DNA from: CAYHOI01 sp964358175 | Lineage (GTDB): Bacteria; Margulisbacteria; Riflemargulisbacteria; GWF2-35-9 | NCBI GenBank assembly: GCA_964358175.1 | Contig: CAYHOI010000020.1 | Span: 1-23,820 of the forward strand | Reading direction: 5' to 3' | DNA length: 23,820 nt | Shown here: in pieces, positions 1-7,898 of the stretch | Layout of the letters: each line of letters begins with the position of its first letter | Position numbering within the stretch: the stretch's first letter is position 1 | Position numbers and translations under genes: made by a program | Notes under the pieces: model-generated | Told to the model about the DNA's origin: nothing | The model's input: the letters and a program-made list of their open reading frames with translations, nothing else | Database searches by the model: none

Positions 1-929
1 GCCTCAATCGAAAAATAATCCAAGGCAAACAGAGTTGAAACCCTGTTGGCAAGTATTTCCCGAACTCGACCGGCCTTAAAACTAAGGGAAGTTAGCCCGT
101 TGAGTGTCGCATTCTCGTAAGCACTATCAATGGCAGACTCGACGACCTCAATCCCAAAAACGGATTGTGCTTTGTCGGCTATATAACAGCTGATCGTTCC
201 AGCTCCACAGTAAAGATCAAGCACATGATCCTTGTGCTGGATATGAGATCTGATGAGGTCATAGAGAATCGTTGCTGCCTGCGTATTGACTTGAAAGAAT
301 GAGTTGAGGGGGATCATGAATTTCTTCGATCCAATACTATCCATGAATGCTGGTTGTCCGGCTAAGACCTCTGAGTGAAGAAGGAGAACTGTATCAGCTT
401 GCTCAGGTTGATTGGACCAAATCACACCTGCCAAAGAAAAGTGCTGGCTCAATATCCGTTCGAGACCCATAAATTGTTCTGCGAAACCACCATTGGTGAC
501 CAGAATGATCATTTTTTGACCGGTACTAAAGGAATCTCGAACGATTAAATATTTGAGAAGACCAGATCGTTTGCGTTTATCATAGGCGGAAAAGCCTTCA
601 GAATGTGCCCAATCTCGAATTAAATCAAGGAGAAGGCCGTTATTTTCAGTCGAAATTAAACACTTCTCAAGATTAACGAATCGGCTGAACTGTCCTTTTT
701 GATGGAATCCCAGTCCGACAATCTGGTTTTCCAAAGGGAAAAAAGTAAACTCAACCTTATTGCGATAGTGGTATAGTGAAGGAGCAGGAATAATGGGCGA
801 GAGATCCACTTCAAAAGATTTAAGAGCTGATGCAACCTTATTCGTCTTGAAGTCTAATTGTTCTTGGTATGGCAGGTGAGCCAGTGAACAACCGCCACAT
901 ACGCCGTAGTGAGGACAAGTGGGAAGCAT
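1..929 (-). CDS. RlmD/TrmA-family RNA (uracil-5-)-methyltransferase, 5' part (runs off the left edge)
   Basis: About 309 N-terminal residues are visible; no stop occurs before the window edge. The family uses SAM to make 5-methyluridine in 23S rRNA or tRNA. An N-terminal iron-sulfur motif CPHYGVCGGC gives Cys5, Cys11 and Cys14, with a fourth ligand Cys90 in LEKC. YRNKVEF follows at about residue 55, then the substrate-side FFQVNTQ and the SAM-binding DLYCGAGTIS at about residue 240. The catalytic-Cys and DPPR motifs must lie beyond the edge. The ATG at 929 is fixed by an in-frame TAA at 942-944 just upstream. Because the Fe-S motif begins at residue 5, there is no room for the N-terminal TRAM domain of E. 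coli RlmD; in this it resembles RlmC. The exact RNA target is not decidable here. It is transcribed divergently from the cofG-like gene. Confidence 0.92.
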   Translation of the reverse strand, partial: MLPTCPHYGVCGGCSLAHLPYQEQLDFKTNKVASALKSFEVDLSPIIPAPSLYHYRNKVEFTFFPLENQIVGLGFHQKGQFSRFVNLEKCLISTENNGLLLDLIRDWAHSEGFSAYDKRKRSGLLKYLIVRDSFSTGQKMIILVTNGGFAEQFMGLERILSQHFSLAGVIWSNQPEQADTVLLLHSEVLAGQPAFMDSIGSKKFMIPLNSFFQVNTQAATILYDLIRSHIQHKDHVLDLYCGAGTISCYIADKAQSVFGIEVVESAIDSAYENATLNGLTSLSFKAGRVREILANRVSTLFALDYFSIE

Positions 930-948
930 AAGAATTCTGGATTATAGC

Positions 949-976
949 ATTATAGTTGTTGAACGTCTCAGCGCAA
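949..976 (-). promoter_or_regulatory. Promoter for the RNA methyltransferase
   Basis: On the minus strand TTGCGC (976-971), a 16-nt spacer and a perfect TATAAT (954-949) precede the ATG at 929. A second TATAAT lies at 946-941 without a good -35. Either would leave a leader of roughly 5-13 nt, and no Shine-Dalgarno is visible in it. Confidence 0.55.
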
Positions 977-987
977 CTCTGTATAAT
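959..987 (+). promoter_or_regulatory. Promoter for the cofG-like gene
   Basis: TTGAAC (959-964), a 17-nt spacer and TATAAT (982-987) form a near-consensus sigma-70 promoter. Transcription should start around 993-995, directly at the GTG start at 996, which implies a leaderless mRNA. It interleaves with the divergent promoter on the other strand. Confidence 0.6.
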
Positions 988-995
988 GATCATTT

Positions 996-2075
996 GTGGA
1001 CGAATTGAACGAAAGTGGGTTTAGCGTTAACGAGGACATCCTTCCTTATTCGGATAGCGACGATTTGATTACATATTCCAGTGCGGTGGACGTGGTGTTG
1101 TCTACGGCTTGTCGAAACCGATGTGATTATTGTTCGTTTCCTCGACGAGAGGCTGATTTGGTTGTCCCTTATTCAACGATCAAAGTGTTTAAGACCGCTC
1201 GTCGGGCTGGCGCGCGTGAAGCGAACATTGTCGCGGGAGAGAGACCTGATCGCTATCACAGTATTCGGGCCAAGTTTGATGTGTGGGGCTTTAACAGTTA
1301 TGTCGAATACGTGTATACCGTGGCTGAACTTGCGTTTTTGGAAGGGTTGCTCGTCAATCTTAATGTTGGGTTTCTCTCTCAAGCCGAGCTGAAATACTTG
1401 CAAGATATTGTTGCAACGGTTGAGTTGAGTTTGGAGGTTCTCAGTAAAGACTTTTTACTTCCAAATCGTGCGCATCACCGTTCTCCCAGCAAAGATCCAG
1501 ATATTCGAGTCAAATTCTTAGAGACCACAGGAAAACTGAATTTTCCAACTTTAACAGGCATTATGGTTGGAATTGGCGAAAAACCTGAGGATCGGATAAG
1601 AACGCTCGTTAAGATTAAGGAGATTCACGAAGAGTACGGACATATCCAGAGTGTCAAAATTGCTCCTTTTATGCCGATGGATGAACATGAGTATCCCTAT
1701 AAACAGCCTCCGTATGAGGTTCTTCTCGAAACCGTACGTCTTGCTCGCGAAATATTGCCTACAGATGTAGATATTGTTGTGCCCATCAACAGGTTTCCTG
1801 ATATTCTGACCCTGGTACAGCATGGTATGTCAGATTTGGGTCAGATTCGGTGTTTTGGGCAGGATTGTTTATTCCCTTCGGCAACGTTTCTGAAATTGGA
1901 AGAATATCAGAAAATTCTTGAGGATAACGGATATCGAATGTTCAAACGATTGCCCATCAAGAATGCTTTTATCTCGGCACAGAAATATTCTAAGAAGTTA
2001 GGGCAATTCCTCGACAAATATAAGGTTCGCCTCAAAGAGAATAGTAAAGAAGACAAGTTCGCTTTAACGTTTTAA
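996..2075 (+). CDS. cofG: CofG-like radical SAM enzyme (7,8-didemethyl-8-hydroxy-5-deazariboflavin synthase family)
   Basis: The 359-residue protein has the radical SAM CX3CX2C motif CRNRCDYC (Cys39, Cys43, Cys46). It also has CofG-typical blocks: GIGEKPEDRI, then EEYGHIQ near residues 210-220, and MSDLGQI and a terminal RLP segment where CofG has its GANDWGGI and RLP motifs. CofG works with CofH to build the Fo deazaflavin chromophore of coenzyme F420. No cofH or other F420 gene is in the window, so the role is inferred from family resemblance only; a related radical SAM activity is possible. Translation is assigned to GTG 996, which has no Shine-Dalgarno but sits at the predicted transcription start. 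The gene stands alone, with 120 nt before the next gene. Confidence 0.82.
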   Translation: MDELNESGFSVNEDILPYSDSDDLITYSSAVDVVLSTACRNRCDYCSFPRREADLVVPYSTIKVFKTARRAGAREANIVAGERPDRYHSIRAKFDVWGFNSYVEYVYTVAELAFLEGLLVNLNVGFLSQAELKYLQDIVATVELSLEVLSKDFLLPNRAHHRSPSKDPDIRVKFLETTGKLNFPTLTGIMVGIGEKPEDRIRTLVKIKEIHEEYGHIQSVKIAPFMPMDEHEYPYKQPPYEVLLETVRLAREILPTDVDIVVPINRFPDILTLVQHGMSDLGQIRCFGQDCLFPSATFLKLEEYQKILEDNGYRMFKRLPIKNAFISAQKYSKKLGQFLDKYKVRLKENSKEDKFALTF

Positions 2076-2183
2076 TTAGAGTTTCCTGGAATCCACCCTA
2101 TTTTTTATCGTGAGCATTAATCCGACTTACTCTATCATGAACTCATCTCTCCAGAAGCTATTCCCGTATTAACGTAACTCATT

Positions 2184-2189
2184 TATACT
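2184..2189 (+). promoter_or_regulatory. Candidate -10 element of the receiver-glycosidase operon
   Basis: TATACT lies 6 nt upstream of the GTG at 2196. No convincing -35 hexamer is seen at 16-18 nt. There is no Shine-Dalgarno, so a leaderless transcript is again the simplest reading. The rest of 2076-2195 shows no gene or clear terminator. Confidence 0.35.
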
Positions 2190-2195
2190 AGCGGT

Positions 2196-2540
2196 GTGAT
2201 CTGTTTACTTGTTGATCCCTCTGAATTTGTTTGTGCTCATGTGTCTGGGCGTTTGACGCAGGAGGGTATTGAGGTAAAGGTAGCTCGAACGGGTGCGGAA
2301 GCGGTGCGACTTGCAGCTGCCTTTTCTCCGAATACGATCCTCATAGACGTTCTCTTGCCAGACGCTGATGGCATGGACGTGGTAGAGAATCTTAGAGAGA
2401 GTCATCCTTCAGCTCGAATTGTTGTCACCTCTCAATCCCTTGCCAAGGCACAAGTGGCTCGTTTAATTCAAAAGGGTCTGAAAGAAATTTGGCTCAAACC
2501 CTATCGGCTGGATTCATTGGCAGAGAAGCTTAAAGTATGA
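2196..2540 (+). CDS. Single-domain response regulator (CheY-like receiver)
   Basis: The 114 residues make one receiver domain and nothing else. The phosphoacceptor Asp51 is in ILIDVLLP, the conserved Thr is Thr78 and the Lys is Lys101 in LKPY. The acidic pocket is reduced: the first strand reads LLVDPSEF, so one of the usual paired acidic residues is replaced by Pro8. Mg2+ binding may therefore be weakened. There is no output domain, so it should act by protein-protein contact. The stop overlaps the start of the downstream glycosidase-like gene (ATGA at 2537-2540), implying translational coupling. No kinase is adjacent; the nearest is the HisKA_2 kinase ending at 6958. The GTG start is chosen from the -10 box position. 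Confidence 0.85.
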   Translation: MICLLVDPSEFVCAHVSGRLTQEGIEVKVARTGAEAVRLAAAFSPNTILIDVLLPDADGMDVVENLRESHPSARIVVTSQSLAKAQVARLIQKGLKEIWLKPYRLDSLAEKLKV

Positions 2541-4894
2541 TTAATTTTTTCAAGCAGACATTTCTCCAGTTTATTTCGAATCGTTTTGGCATTCCCAAGT
2601 CTGCGATCGCCTATCTAAAGCCTATTGGAATTGCCGGGAGGCAGACAAGACTTGGGCTTCCAAAGGATCTGATTTCCCTAAATGTGCTTAATCTTATGCG
2701 AGGAATCTACAACCGAATTGTTTTTAGCCAGTATTCCAATTGGGTCTGGCCCTATTGGGTTATCCGGCAATATGACTACAGGGGGCTTAGTTTCATTCCA
2801 CGCGGGTTCCAGATCCCTTCCATTAATGTGGGACATCGTAATTGGACTTCGGTGGGTAATTTGAGAAAAGAAAAAGAGGCGATCATTGACCCCCGAGGAC
2901 TCTTAACTGCCAATATCGATAGTTGGTCCATCGATATTTTCGCATTTCATCAAGGCAAGCTTTATGCGCCTTCGCAGCTTCGGCAAGTGAAACAACGCGT
3001 TCTCCATAGTATTCCTATGATTGAAACTTCTTTTGAGGTGGAAAACTTTGTGCTTCTGATCACCACCTTTGCGAATGTAATTCGTGGGCAGGAAATCCTT
3101 TTTCATCAGGTACGAGTTACGAATCATGGGCATCAGGGGGATGATATTGCGGTTTACCTCTCCATTAGACCCTATAATCCTGAAGGAATCAGTCTCGTCC
3201 ATCGAATTAACTATAGAGAAGAGGCCTTTTATGTAAACGGGAGTCTTGGGGTGGTATTGATGCAAAAACCGCAACAAGTTCTTTGCTCGAATCTCAAGGA
3301 CGGAGATGTAACCCTTCAGTTTTCAAGGAAAGATGCTCCCTCTCAATATGAGAGTGTCTGTAATGCGGGTCTTTGTACAGCAAGTGCAGGGTACACCGTC
3401 TATTTGAATCCCGGCGAGGATCAAACCTTCGAATTTCGAATTCCGATGGACGCGAAGATGACCATTGCGCGGATCATTTTTTCTGAGGGGACTTTTGAGG
3501 GGTATGAACAAAATGTTGTCTCGGATTGGAAACGAAAGCTCCAAGAATCTATTTCTATATCTATTCCTGACAAAAAGCTCGAAAAAGCCTTTAAAACAAA
3601 TATCGCCTATATGCTGCTCTTTTTTGATGGGAATAGTATTGCTCCCGGACCTTTTAATTATCATCATTTTTGGTTCAGGGATGCGGCCTACCTTCTACAG
3701 GCATTATGCAAAAGTGGCTTTGCCGCAGAGACTCGCCAAGTGCTTTTGACCTATCCTTCCCGTCAGAAGCTGAATGGTTTCTTTTATTCTCAGCAGACTG
3801 AATGGGATAGCAATGGTCAGGCGATCTGGATCATCGCAGAGTATTATCGGATGACGGGTGACAAGGATCTCGTTCGCAAGCTCATTGCCTCTGTGCAGTT
3901 GGGAGCGCGCTGGATTATCAAAAAACTAAAATCTACCGCTTCACTGGAGGTTCCCTACAAAGGGATTATGCCGATCGGACTTAGCGCGGAGCATTTTGGC
4001 GGAAATGATCATTATTATTGGGATGATTATTGGTCTCTCCAGGGATTACTGGATGCCAGGTTTCTGATGGATGAGCTTCCGGAGGAGCATCTTGTCACCA
4101 AAGACATGGATCACGCGATTGCTACGTTGCGTGTCGATATTGAGGCCTCTATGGCTTGGGCGAACACCAAGCTGGATAAACCCAGTCTGCCTATTGCGCC
4201 GACCCGTTATGTAGATAGTGCAGCGATTGGGAATTTGGTCACGGTCTACCCGTTGAACTTATTGTCGATTGAGGATGAACGGTTGACCAATACGGTCGAG
4301 TTCCTTCGTGAGAACTGTTTTGTAAATAATGTGTTTTTTCACGACATTAACCACTCTGGACATGGCACCTATTTGAATATGCATCTTGTTCAATATTATC
4401 TCCAGAAACGAGACCCGCGCGCATTAGACATTCTCCAGTGGATGACCAATATTGCGACCCACACGTTTACCTGGCCTGAATCTATTCATCCCTTCACGTT
4501 CGGAGGTGTGGTAGGGGATGGACATCATGGTTGGGCGGCAGCGGACTTTATTATGGCGGTTCGCCATCTTCTTTTTTATGAGCAGGAGGACATCCTTGTG
4601 TTAACCCCTGTTATTCCAACGGATTGGATATCTCTTTTTGAAACGTTGGAGGTCAAGCATGCCCCCAGTCACTTTGGCCAGATTAATTTTCGCTACGAAG
4701 TGACCCGGAAAAATGAATTAGAAATACAAATTAATAACGTATACACTCGTTTGCCCAAAGCCATTGAGATCAACCTTCCGGTGATCATCGAATCGATACA
4801 AATCGATAACTTTTCACAAGAAGTCAACGACAAGAAATTCCTCACCTCTCCGTCGACCACAAATATCAGGGTATTTTTTAGAGAAGCGAGATAA
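2537..4894 (+). CDS. Six-hairpin (alpha/alpha)6 glycosidase-like protein, possibly glucan-acting
   Basis: The 785-residue protein has no signal peptide. The N-terminal ~340 residues read as a beta-rich domain. From about residue 360 a helical-barrel region begins with HFWFRDAAYLLQAL, a pattern seen in GH15 and amylo-alpha-1,6-glucosidase type catalytic domains. It continues with NGQAIWIIAEYYR and MPIGLSAEHFGG-NDHYYWDDYW, which hold candidate acidic catalytic residues. The C-terminal all-beta tail resembles the end domain of these barrels. Substrate and clan are inference; I cannot tell an active debranching-type enzyme from a phosphorylase-like or inactive relative. The ATG overlaps the stop of the receiver gene by 4 nt, so the two proteins should be co-expressed. 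Confidence 0.68.
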   Translation: MINFFKQTFLQFISNRFGIPKSAIAYLKPIGIAGRQTRLGLPKDLISLNVLNLMRGIYNRIVFSQYSNWVWPYWVIRQYDYRGLSFIPRGFQIPSINVGHRNWTSVGNLRKEKEAIIDPRGLLTANIDSWSIDIFAFHQGKLYAPSQLRQVKQRVLHSIPMIETSFEVENFVLLITTFANVIRGQEILFHQVRVTNHGHQGDDIAVYLSIRPYNPEGISLVHRINYREEAFYVNGSLGVVLMQKPQQVLCSNLKDGDVTLQFSRKDAPSQYESVCNAGLCTASAGYTVYLNPGEDQTFEFRIPMDAKMTIARIIFSEGTFEGYEQNVVSDWKRKLQESISISIPDKKLEKAFKTNIAYMLLFFDGNSIAPGPFNYHHFWFRDAAYLLQALCKSGFAAETRQVLLTYPSRQKLNGFFYSQQTEWDSNGQAIWIIAEYYRMTGDKDLVRKLIASVQLGARWIIKKLKSTASLEVPYKGIMPIGLSAEHFGGNDHYYWDDYWSLQGLLDARFLMDELPEEHLVTKDMDHAIATLRVDIEASMAWANTKLDKPSLPIAPTRYVDSAAIGNLVTVYPLNLLSIEDERLTNTVEFLRENCFVNNVFFHDINHSGHGTYLNMHLVQYYLQKRDPRALDILQWMTNIATHTFTWPESIHPFTFGGVVGDGHHGWAAADFIMAVRHLLFYEQEDILVLTPVIPTDWISLFETLEVKHAPSHFGQINFRYEVTRKNELEIQINNVYTRLPKAIEINLPVIIESIQIDNFSQEVNDKKFLTSPSTTNIRVFFREAR

Positions 4895-5036
4895 TCTAAA
4901 GATCCCTGCTCAGGTAGTCTAGGATATCTTGTTAAGGGTCTGATTGTTTCCATCTACAATCGTCAAAAGTTCGATGTTTAACTTCCTCAATTTAGGGCAT
5001 AACCTCTGTATAAGGACTTCAATAAGGAGGGTTGCA
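4895..5036 (+). promoter_or_regulatory. Leader region of the REC-PAS gene with a short inverted repeat
   Basis: The gap holds a perfect 6-bp inverted repeat, GATTGT (4942-4947) and ACAATC (4956-4961). A -10-like TGTATAAG ends at 5014, resembling the TGTATAAT of the cofG promoter, but no good -35 is seen. AAGGAGG at 5024-5030 is a strong Shine-Dalgarno 6 nt before ATG 5037 and decides that start over in-frame upstream codons. Confidence 0.3.
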
Positions 5037-5972
5037 ATGTCGGCTAAGAGGATATTGATTGTCGAAGATGAATGTATTATCGCCACGGATATTCAATTTA
5101 GTCTTCAAAGCATGGGATATGAGGTTTTAGGGCAGGCGAGTTCCGGTTTGGAGGCCATTGAAAAAGCGTCACTATTAGAACCGGATGTGGTGTTAATGGA
5201 CATTAATCTCAAAGGGGATATGGATGGAATTACTGCCGCTGATCATATTTATCAGAAAAATAGTATTCCTGTCATCTACCTTACAGCCAATTCTGATGAG
5301 CAACTGCTGAATCGAGCCAAGCATTCACACGCTTATGGTTATCTGATTAAACCTTTTGATGATCGTGAAATGAAGTCCATGATAGAGCTTACTCTCGAAA
5401 AACATAACTTTGAAAGTCAGGTGCATCGAAATTGCGATTGGCTAACAACGATTCTGCGAAGTATTACAGATTCTGTGATTGTTGCAGGAAACAACGGCAA
5501 CATTCAAATGATGAATCCTTCTGCAGAACGTCTGACAGGGTGGACCCAAGCTGAGGCAGACGGGAAAAATCTTCATGAACTCCTGTTGCTTGCCTCTGAT
5601 CGACGCGAAGAGGCCGGGATTGATTTTATCACGGAGATCGTTAGCCAAAAGAAATCGTTTCATTCAGTTAGCGACACGTTCGTGATCAACAAGGCAGGGC
5701 ATCGTATTCCTATTTCATATAACGTGGCACCGCTGATTCAAAATGATATCGTTGAAGGCATGGTGATTACTTTTCAAGACAGAACTCAGCAGCGATCGGT
5801 GGAACAAAAGCTTCGAAATCTCGCGCTGACAGATGACCTGACCGGACTTTACAACCGATATGGGTTTTTCACATTGGGACGAAACCTGTTTGAGAAAGCA
5901 GAAGCAAATGAAGAATGCATCGTCATCGCCTATGCAGATCTGGATAATTGGCCATTGCTTTCAATCATTTGA
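5037..5972 (+). CDS. Response regulator with PAS domain and truncated GGDEF domain
   Basis: The 311 residues hold three parts. Residues 1-120 are a receiver with Asp11, phosphoacceptor Asp55 (LMDINL), Thr83 and Lys105 (IKPF). Residues ~138-255 are a PAS domain (SITDSVIVAGNNGNIQMMNP onward, ending FQDRTQQ). From ~262 a GGDEF domain begins correctly with LTDDLTGLYNRYGF and reaches the metal-binding strand AYADLDN, then stops after WPLLSII. The GGDEF signature and the rest of the catalytic fold are missing, so cyclic-di-GMP synthesis is not expected. The next gene starts in another frame within the last 25 nt. This looks like the 5' remnant of a longer REC-PAS-GGDEF gene, broken by deletion; it could still work as a receiver. 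Confidence 0.8.
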   Translation: MSAKRILIVEDECIIATDIQFSLQSMGYEVLGQASSGLEAIEKASLLEPDVVLMDINLKGDMDGITAADHIYQKNSIPVIYLTANSDEQLLNRAKHSHAYGYLIKPFDDREMKSMIELTLEKHNFESQVHRNCDWLTTILRSITDSVIVAGNNGNIQMMNPSAERLTGWTQAEADGKNLHELLLLASDRREEAGIDFITEIVSQKKSFHSVSDTFVINKAGHRIPISYNVAPLIQNDIVEGMVITFQDRTQQRSVEQKLRNLALTDDLTGLYNRYGFFTLGRNLFEKAEANEECIVIAYADLDNWPLLSII

Positions 5973-6958
5973 TTCGTCAGGTCAGTCGATTGAGTCAGGG
6001 AATAATCTCAGCAGGGGAATCGATGATTTTGACGGATAAGGAAGGGCGAATTGAATATGCGAATTCGGCTTTTACGGCGCTAACAGGGTACACCCTTGAT
6101 GATGTAGCGGGTCAGACAACCCGTTTACTTAAGAGCAGTATCCATTCAAAAGAGTACTATGATGAGATGTGGAAACGTCTCTTGGCTGGTGAGGCATGGA
6201 GTAGTGAGATTCATAATCAACGAAAAAATGGGACAACCTATATTGCAAAGCTGACGATTTCTCCTATTTTTTCAAATGAGGGAAAAATCGATGGCTATAT
6301 TGCGGTATATACTGATGTGACGGAGCTCAAAGAAATGCACTTCAAGCTCGAGAAGTCGCTGAAAGAAAAGGAAACACTGTTACAAGAAGTGCATCATCGC
6401 GTAAAAAATAATATGCAAATCATCTCCAGTTTGCTGAATTTGCAAATCCGATCTATTCAAGATCCTGATCTCAAAGCCGTCTTTCGAGAAAGTCAAAATC
6501 GAATCAAGTCGATGGCGCTGATTCATGAGAAACTTTATCGTTCGAGTGATCTTGAAAGTATAGATTTCAGTGATTATGTAAGCAATTTGACGCGGGATCT
6601 TATTCGTTCCTACGGGATAAGTAATGTGCGAGTTGATTGTGATATTTCCGATCTTCGTCTGAATGTGGAAATGGCTATCCCCTGCGGACTTATTGTCAAT
6701 GAGGTTTTTTCGAACGCACTTAAATATGCATTCCCCTCAGGACAAGGTGGAGAGATCGTCATTCGAATGATCAAAACACCGGATGGAAAATATGAGTTGT
6801 CCATTTCGGATAATGGCGTGGGATTGCCGAGCGACATTGATATTCGCAAAACGCAATCACTGGGGTTTTCACTAATAACATCGCTGAGTGAAAATCAGCT
6901 TGGTGGCCAAGTGGAATATATCGGCGGCTCTGGCACCCTGTTCAGGGTGACATTTTAA
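5948..6958 (+). CDS. PAS-HisKA_2-HATPase sensor histidine kinase, probably 5'-truncated
   Basis: The 336-residue open frame begins right after a TAA (5945-5947). It has a PAS domain at ~15-128 (LTDKEGRIEYANSAF, LTGYT), a short coiled linker, then a HisKA_2 dimerisation box EVHHRVKNNM with the phosphoacceptor in His149/His150. The HATPase domain has an N box (NEVFSNALKYAF) and a G box (DNGVGLP). Such kinases usually carry a sensor region before the PAS; here it is absent and the protein starts in linker-like sequence. There is no good Shine-Dalgarno at TTG 5948. ATG 6023 with AGGGGA just upstream is an alternative start that would clip the PAS domain. With the preceding gene it suggests a fusion point near 5945. 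Confidence 0.78.
   Translation: MAIAFNHLIRQVSRLSQGIISAGESMILTDKEGRIEYANSAFTALTGYTLDDVAGQTTRLLKSSIHSKEYYDEMWKRLLAGEAWSSEIHNQRKNGTTYIAKLTISPIFSNEGKIDGYIAVYTDVTELKEMHFKLEKSLKEKETLLQEVHHRVKNNMQIISSLLNLQIRSIQDPDLKAVFRESQNRIKSMALIHEKLYRSSDLESIDFSDYVSNLTRDLIRSYGISNVRVDCDISDLRLNVEMAIPCGLIVNEVFSNALKYAFPSGQGGEIVIRMIKTPDGKYELSISDNGVGLPSDIDIRKTQSLGFSLITSLSENQLGGQVEYIGGSGTLFRVTF
6934..6949 (+). terminator. Possible terminator hairpin at a convergent gene end
   Basis: CACCCT-GTTC-AGGGTG forms a 6-bp GC-rich stem, followed on the plus strand by ACATTTTAAT, a weak T-run. It spans the ends of the kinase gene and the convergent minus-strand gene. On the minus strand no T-run follows. Confidence 0.3.
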
Positions 6959-7832
6959 TCACGCGTACAATAAGATTTAAATAAAGGGTGAAGTCACTTC
7001 TTATTAATTGTTCTGAGGTTAATTCCATGGGAGAAGGATCATGGTTTGTGTTTTCGTCATCTTTTACTTTTTTATAAAAGCTTGCCCATAGAGCATGATC
7101 CTCTTGGGTAATACTGAAATCCTTCGTATTAATAATAAAAATATAAAAACTGTAAATGAGATACTTTAGAAAGACTGCATTTTTCTGTATCGATCCTTGC
7201 AAATCATTCATAGACTCTTCTTTGATAATATCAACCTTTTTCTGTAGTGATTGCAATACGTAGGGTTTATTGATTGTGTACAAAATTGATAAACATCCAG
7301 TTAATGCAATATTGACACAATTTGCATCTGAGGGATTCTCGTAAAGAAAATTTCTGATGATGGTATTAATGAGATCTATTGTTTTTTTCTTCGGGCCGTT
7401 TTCAACTAATAATAACACCGATAAATTTAGAATGGCAATTTGAAAATGACACGACACCATCCATTTTGCAGGTTCATTATATCTCGGATAGTTTTTGTAA
7501 TGAACGTCACATAATGCCAGAGTGTTTAACGATGAGATAATCTCAAGAACATCAGATGACCTCTCCTCAAGTGGAGATGCTTGCAATTTCTTAATCATCT
7601 CCCAATTGGAATACAGAAGTTTTTGCTCATCCACAAATATGGTTTTTCCTTCGCCAGAGTCAATCAAAAGTACACTCAAAGGTCGAATTCTTAGATAATT
7701 AAAACGGTGATCTATACAGAAAAAGCCGCTAGCCCCTTCAACGAAATTATTAGAGTTTAAATGGGAATAGTAGGCGTCCATCCCCTTCACCCAATCATCT
7801 AAGCAGGAAATTGATATTATTTTAAGGTTCAT
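6942..7832 (-). CDS. Unrecognised protein, 296 residues
   Basis: I do not recognise this protein. It has no signal peptide or clear family motif. Leucine/isoleucine-rich helical stretches occur at ~125-150 and ~210-235 (LIYSFYIFIINT), but they are not convincing membrane spans. Near the C-terminus it has TQEDHALWASFYKKVKDD, which matches the C-terminal TKEEHAIWVKAYEE of the neighbouring upstream gene; the two may be diverged relatives. The coding sequence is AT-rich compared with flanking genes, suggesting acquisition. The start ATG at 7832 has no Shine-Dalgarno; a sigma-28-like -10 lies 7 nt upstream. The 3' end overlaps the convergent kinase gene by 17 nt. Confidence 0.65.
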   Translation of the reverse strand: MNLKIISISCLDDWVKGMDAYYSHLNSNNFVEGASGFFCIDHRFNYLRIRPLSVLLIDSGEGKTIFVDEQKLLYSNWEMIKKLQASPLEERSSDVLEIISSLNTLALCDVHYKNYPRYNEPAKWMVSCHFQIAILNLSVLLLVENGPKKKTIDLINTIIRNFLYENPSDANCVNIALTGCLSILYTINKPYVLQSLQKKVDIIKEESMNDLQGSIQKNAVFLKYLIYSFYIFIINTKDFSITQEDHALWASFYKKVKDDENTNHDPSPMELTSEQLIRSDFTLYLNLIVRVIKMSP

Positions 7833-7835
7833 ATT

Positions 7836-7866
7836 TAATATATCGGTGAAAGAATTGAGAAATCCC
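7836..7866 (-). promoter_or_regulatory. Sigma-28-like promoter candidate (copy 1)
   Basis: On the minus strand GGGA (7866-7863), 15 nt, then ACCGATAT (7847-7840) within CACCGATATATTA. The octamer matches the sigma-28/SigD -10 GCCGATAT at 7 of 8 positions and the spacing is the family's 15 nt; the -35 is poor. It shares the 13-mer CACCGATATATTA with the promoter at 8670-8700. Confidence 0.45.
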
Positions 7867-7898
7867 AGAGATCTATGGAAATATTTTACAATTTAGTA

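Noticed and set aside
5940..5972. Programmed -1 frameshift joining the REC-PAS protein to the kinase
   Set aside because: No slippery heptamer is present, and the downstream frame does not restore GGDEF sequence but enters unrelated linker, so a deletion fits better than recoding.
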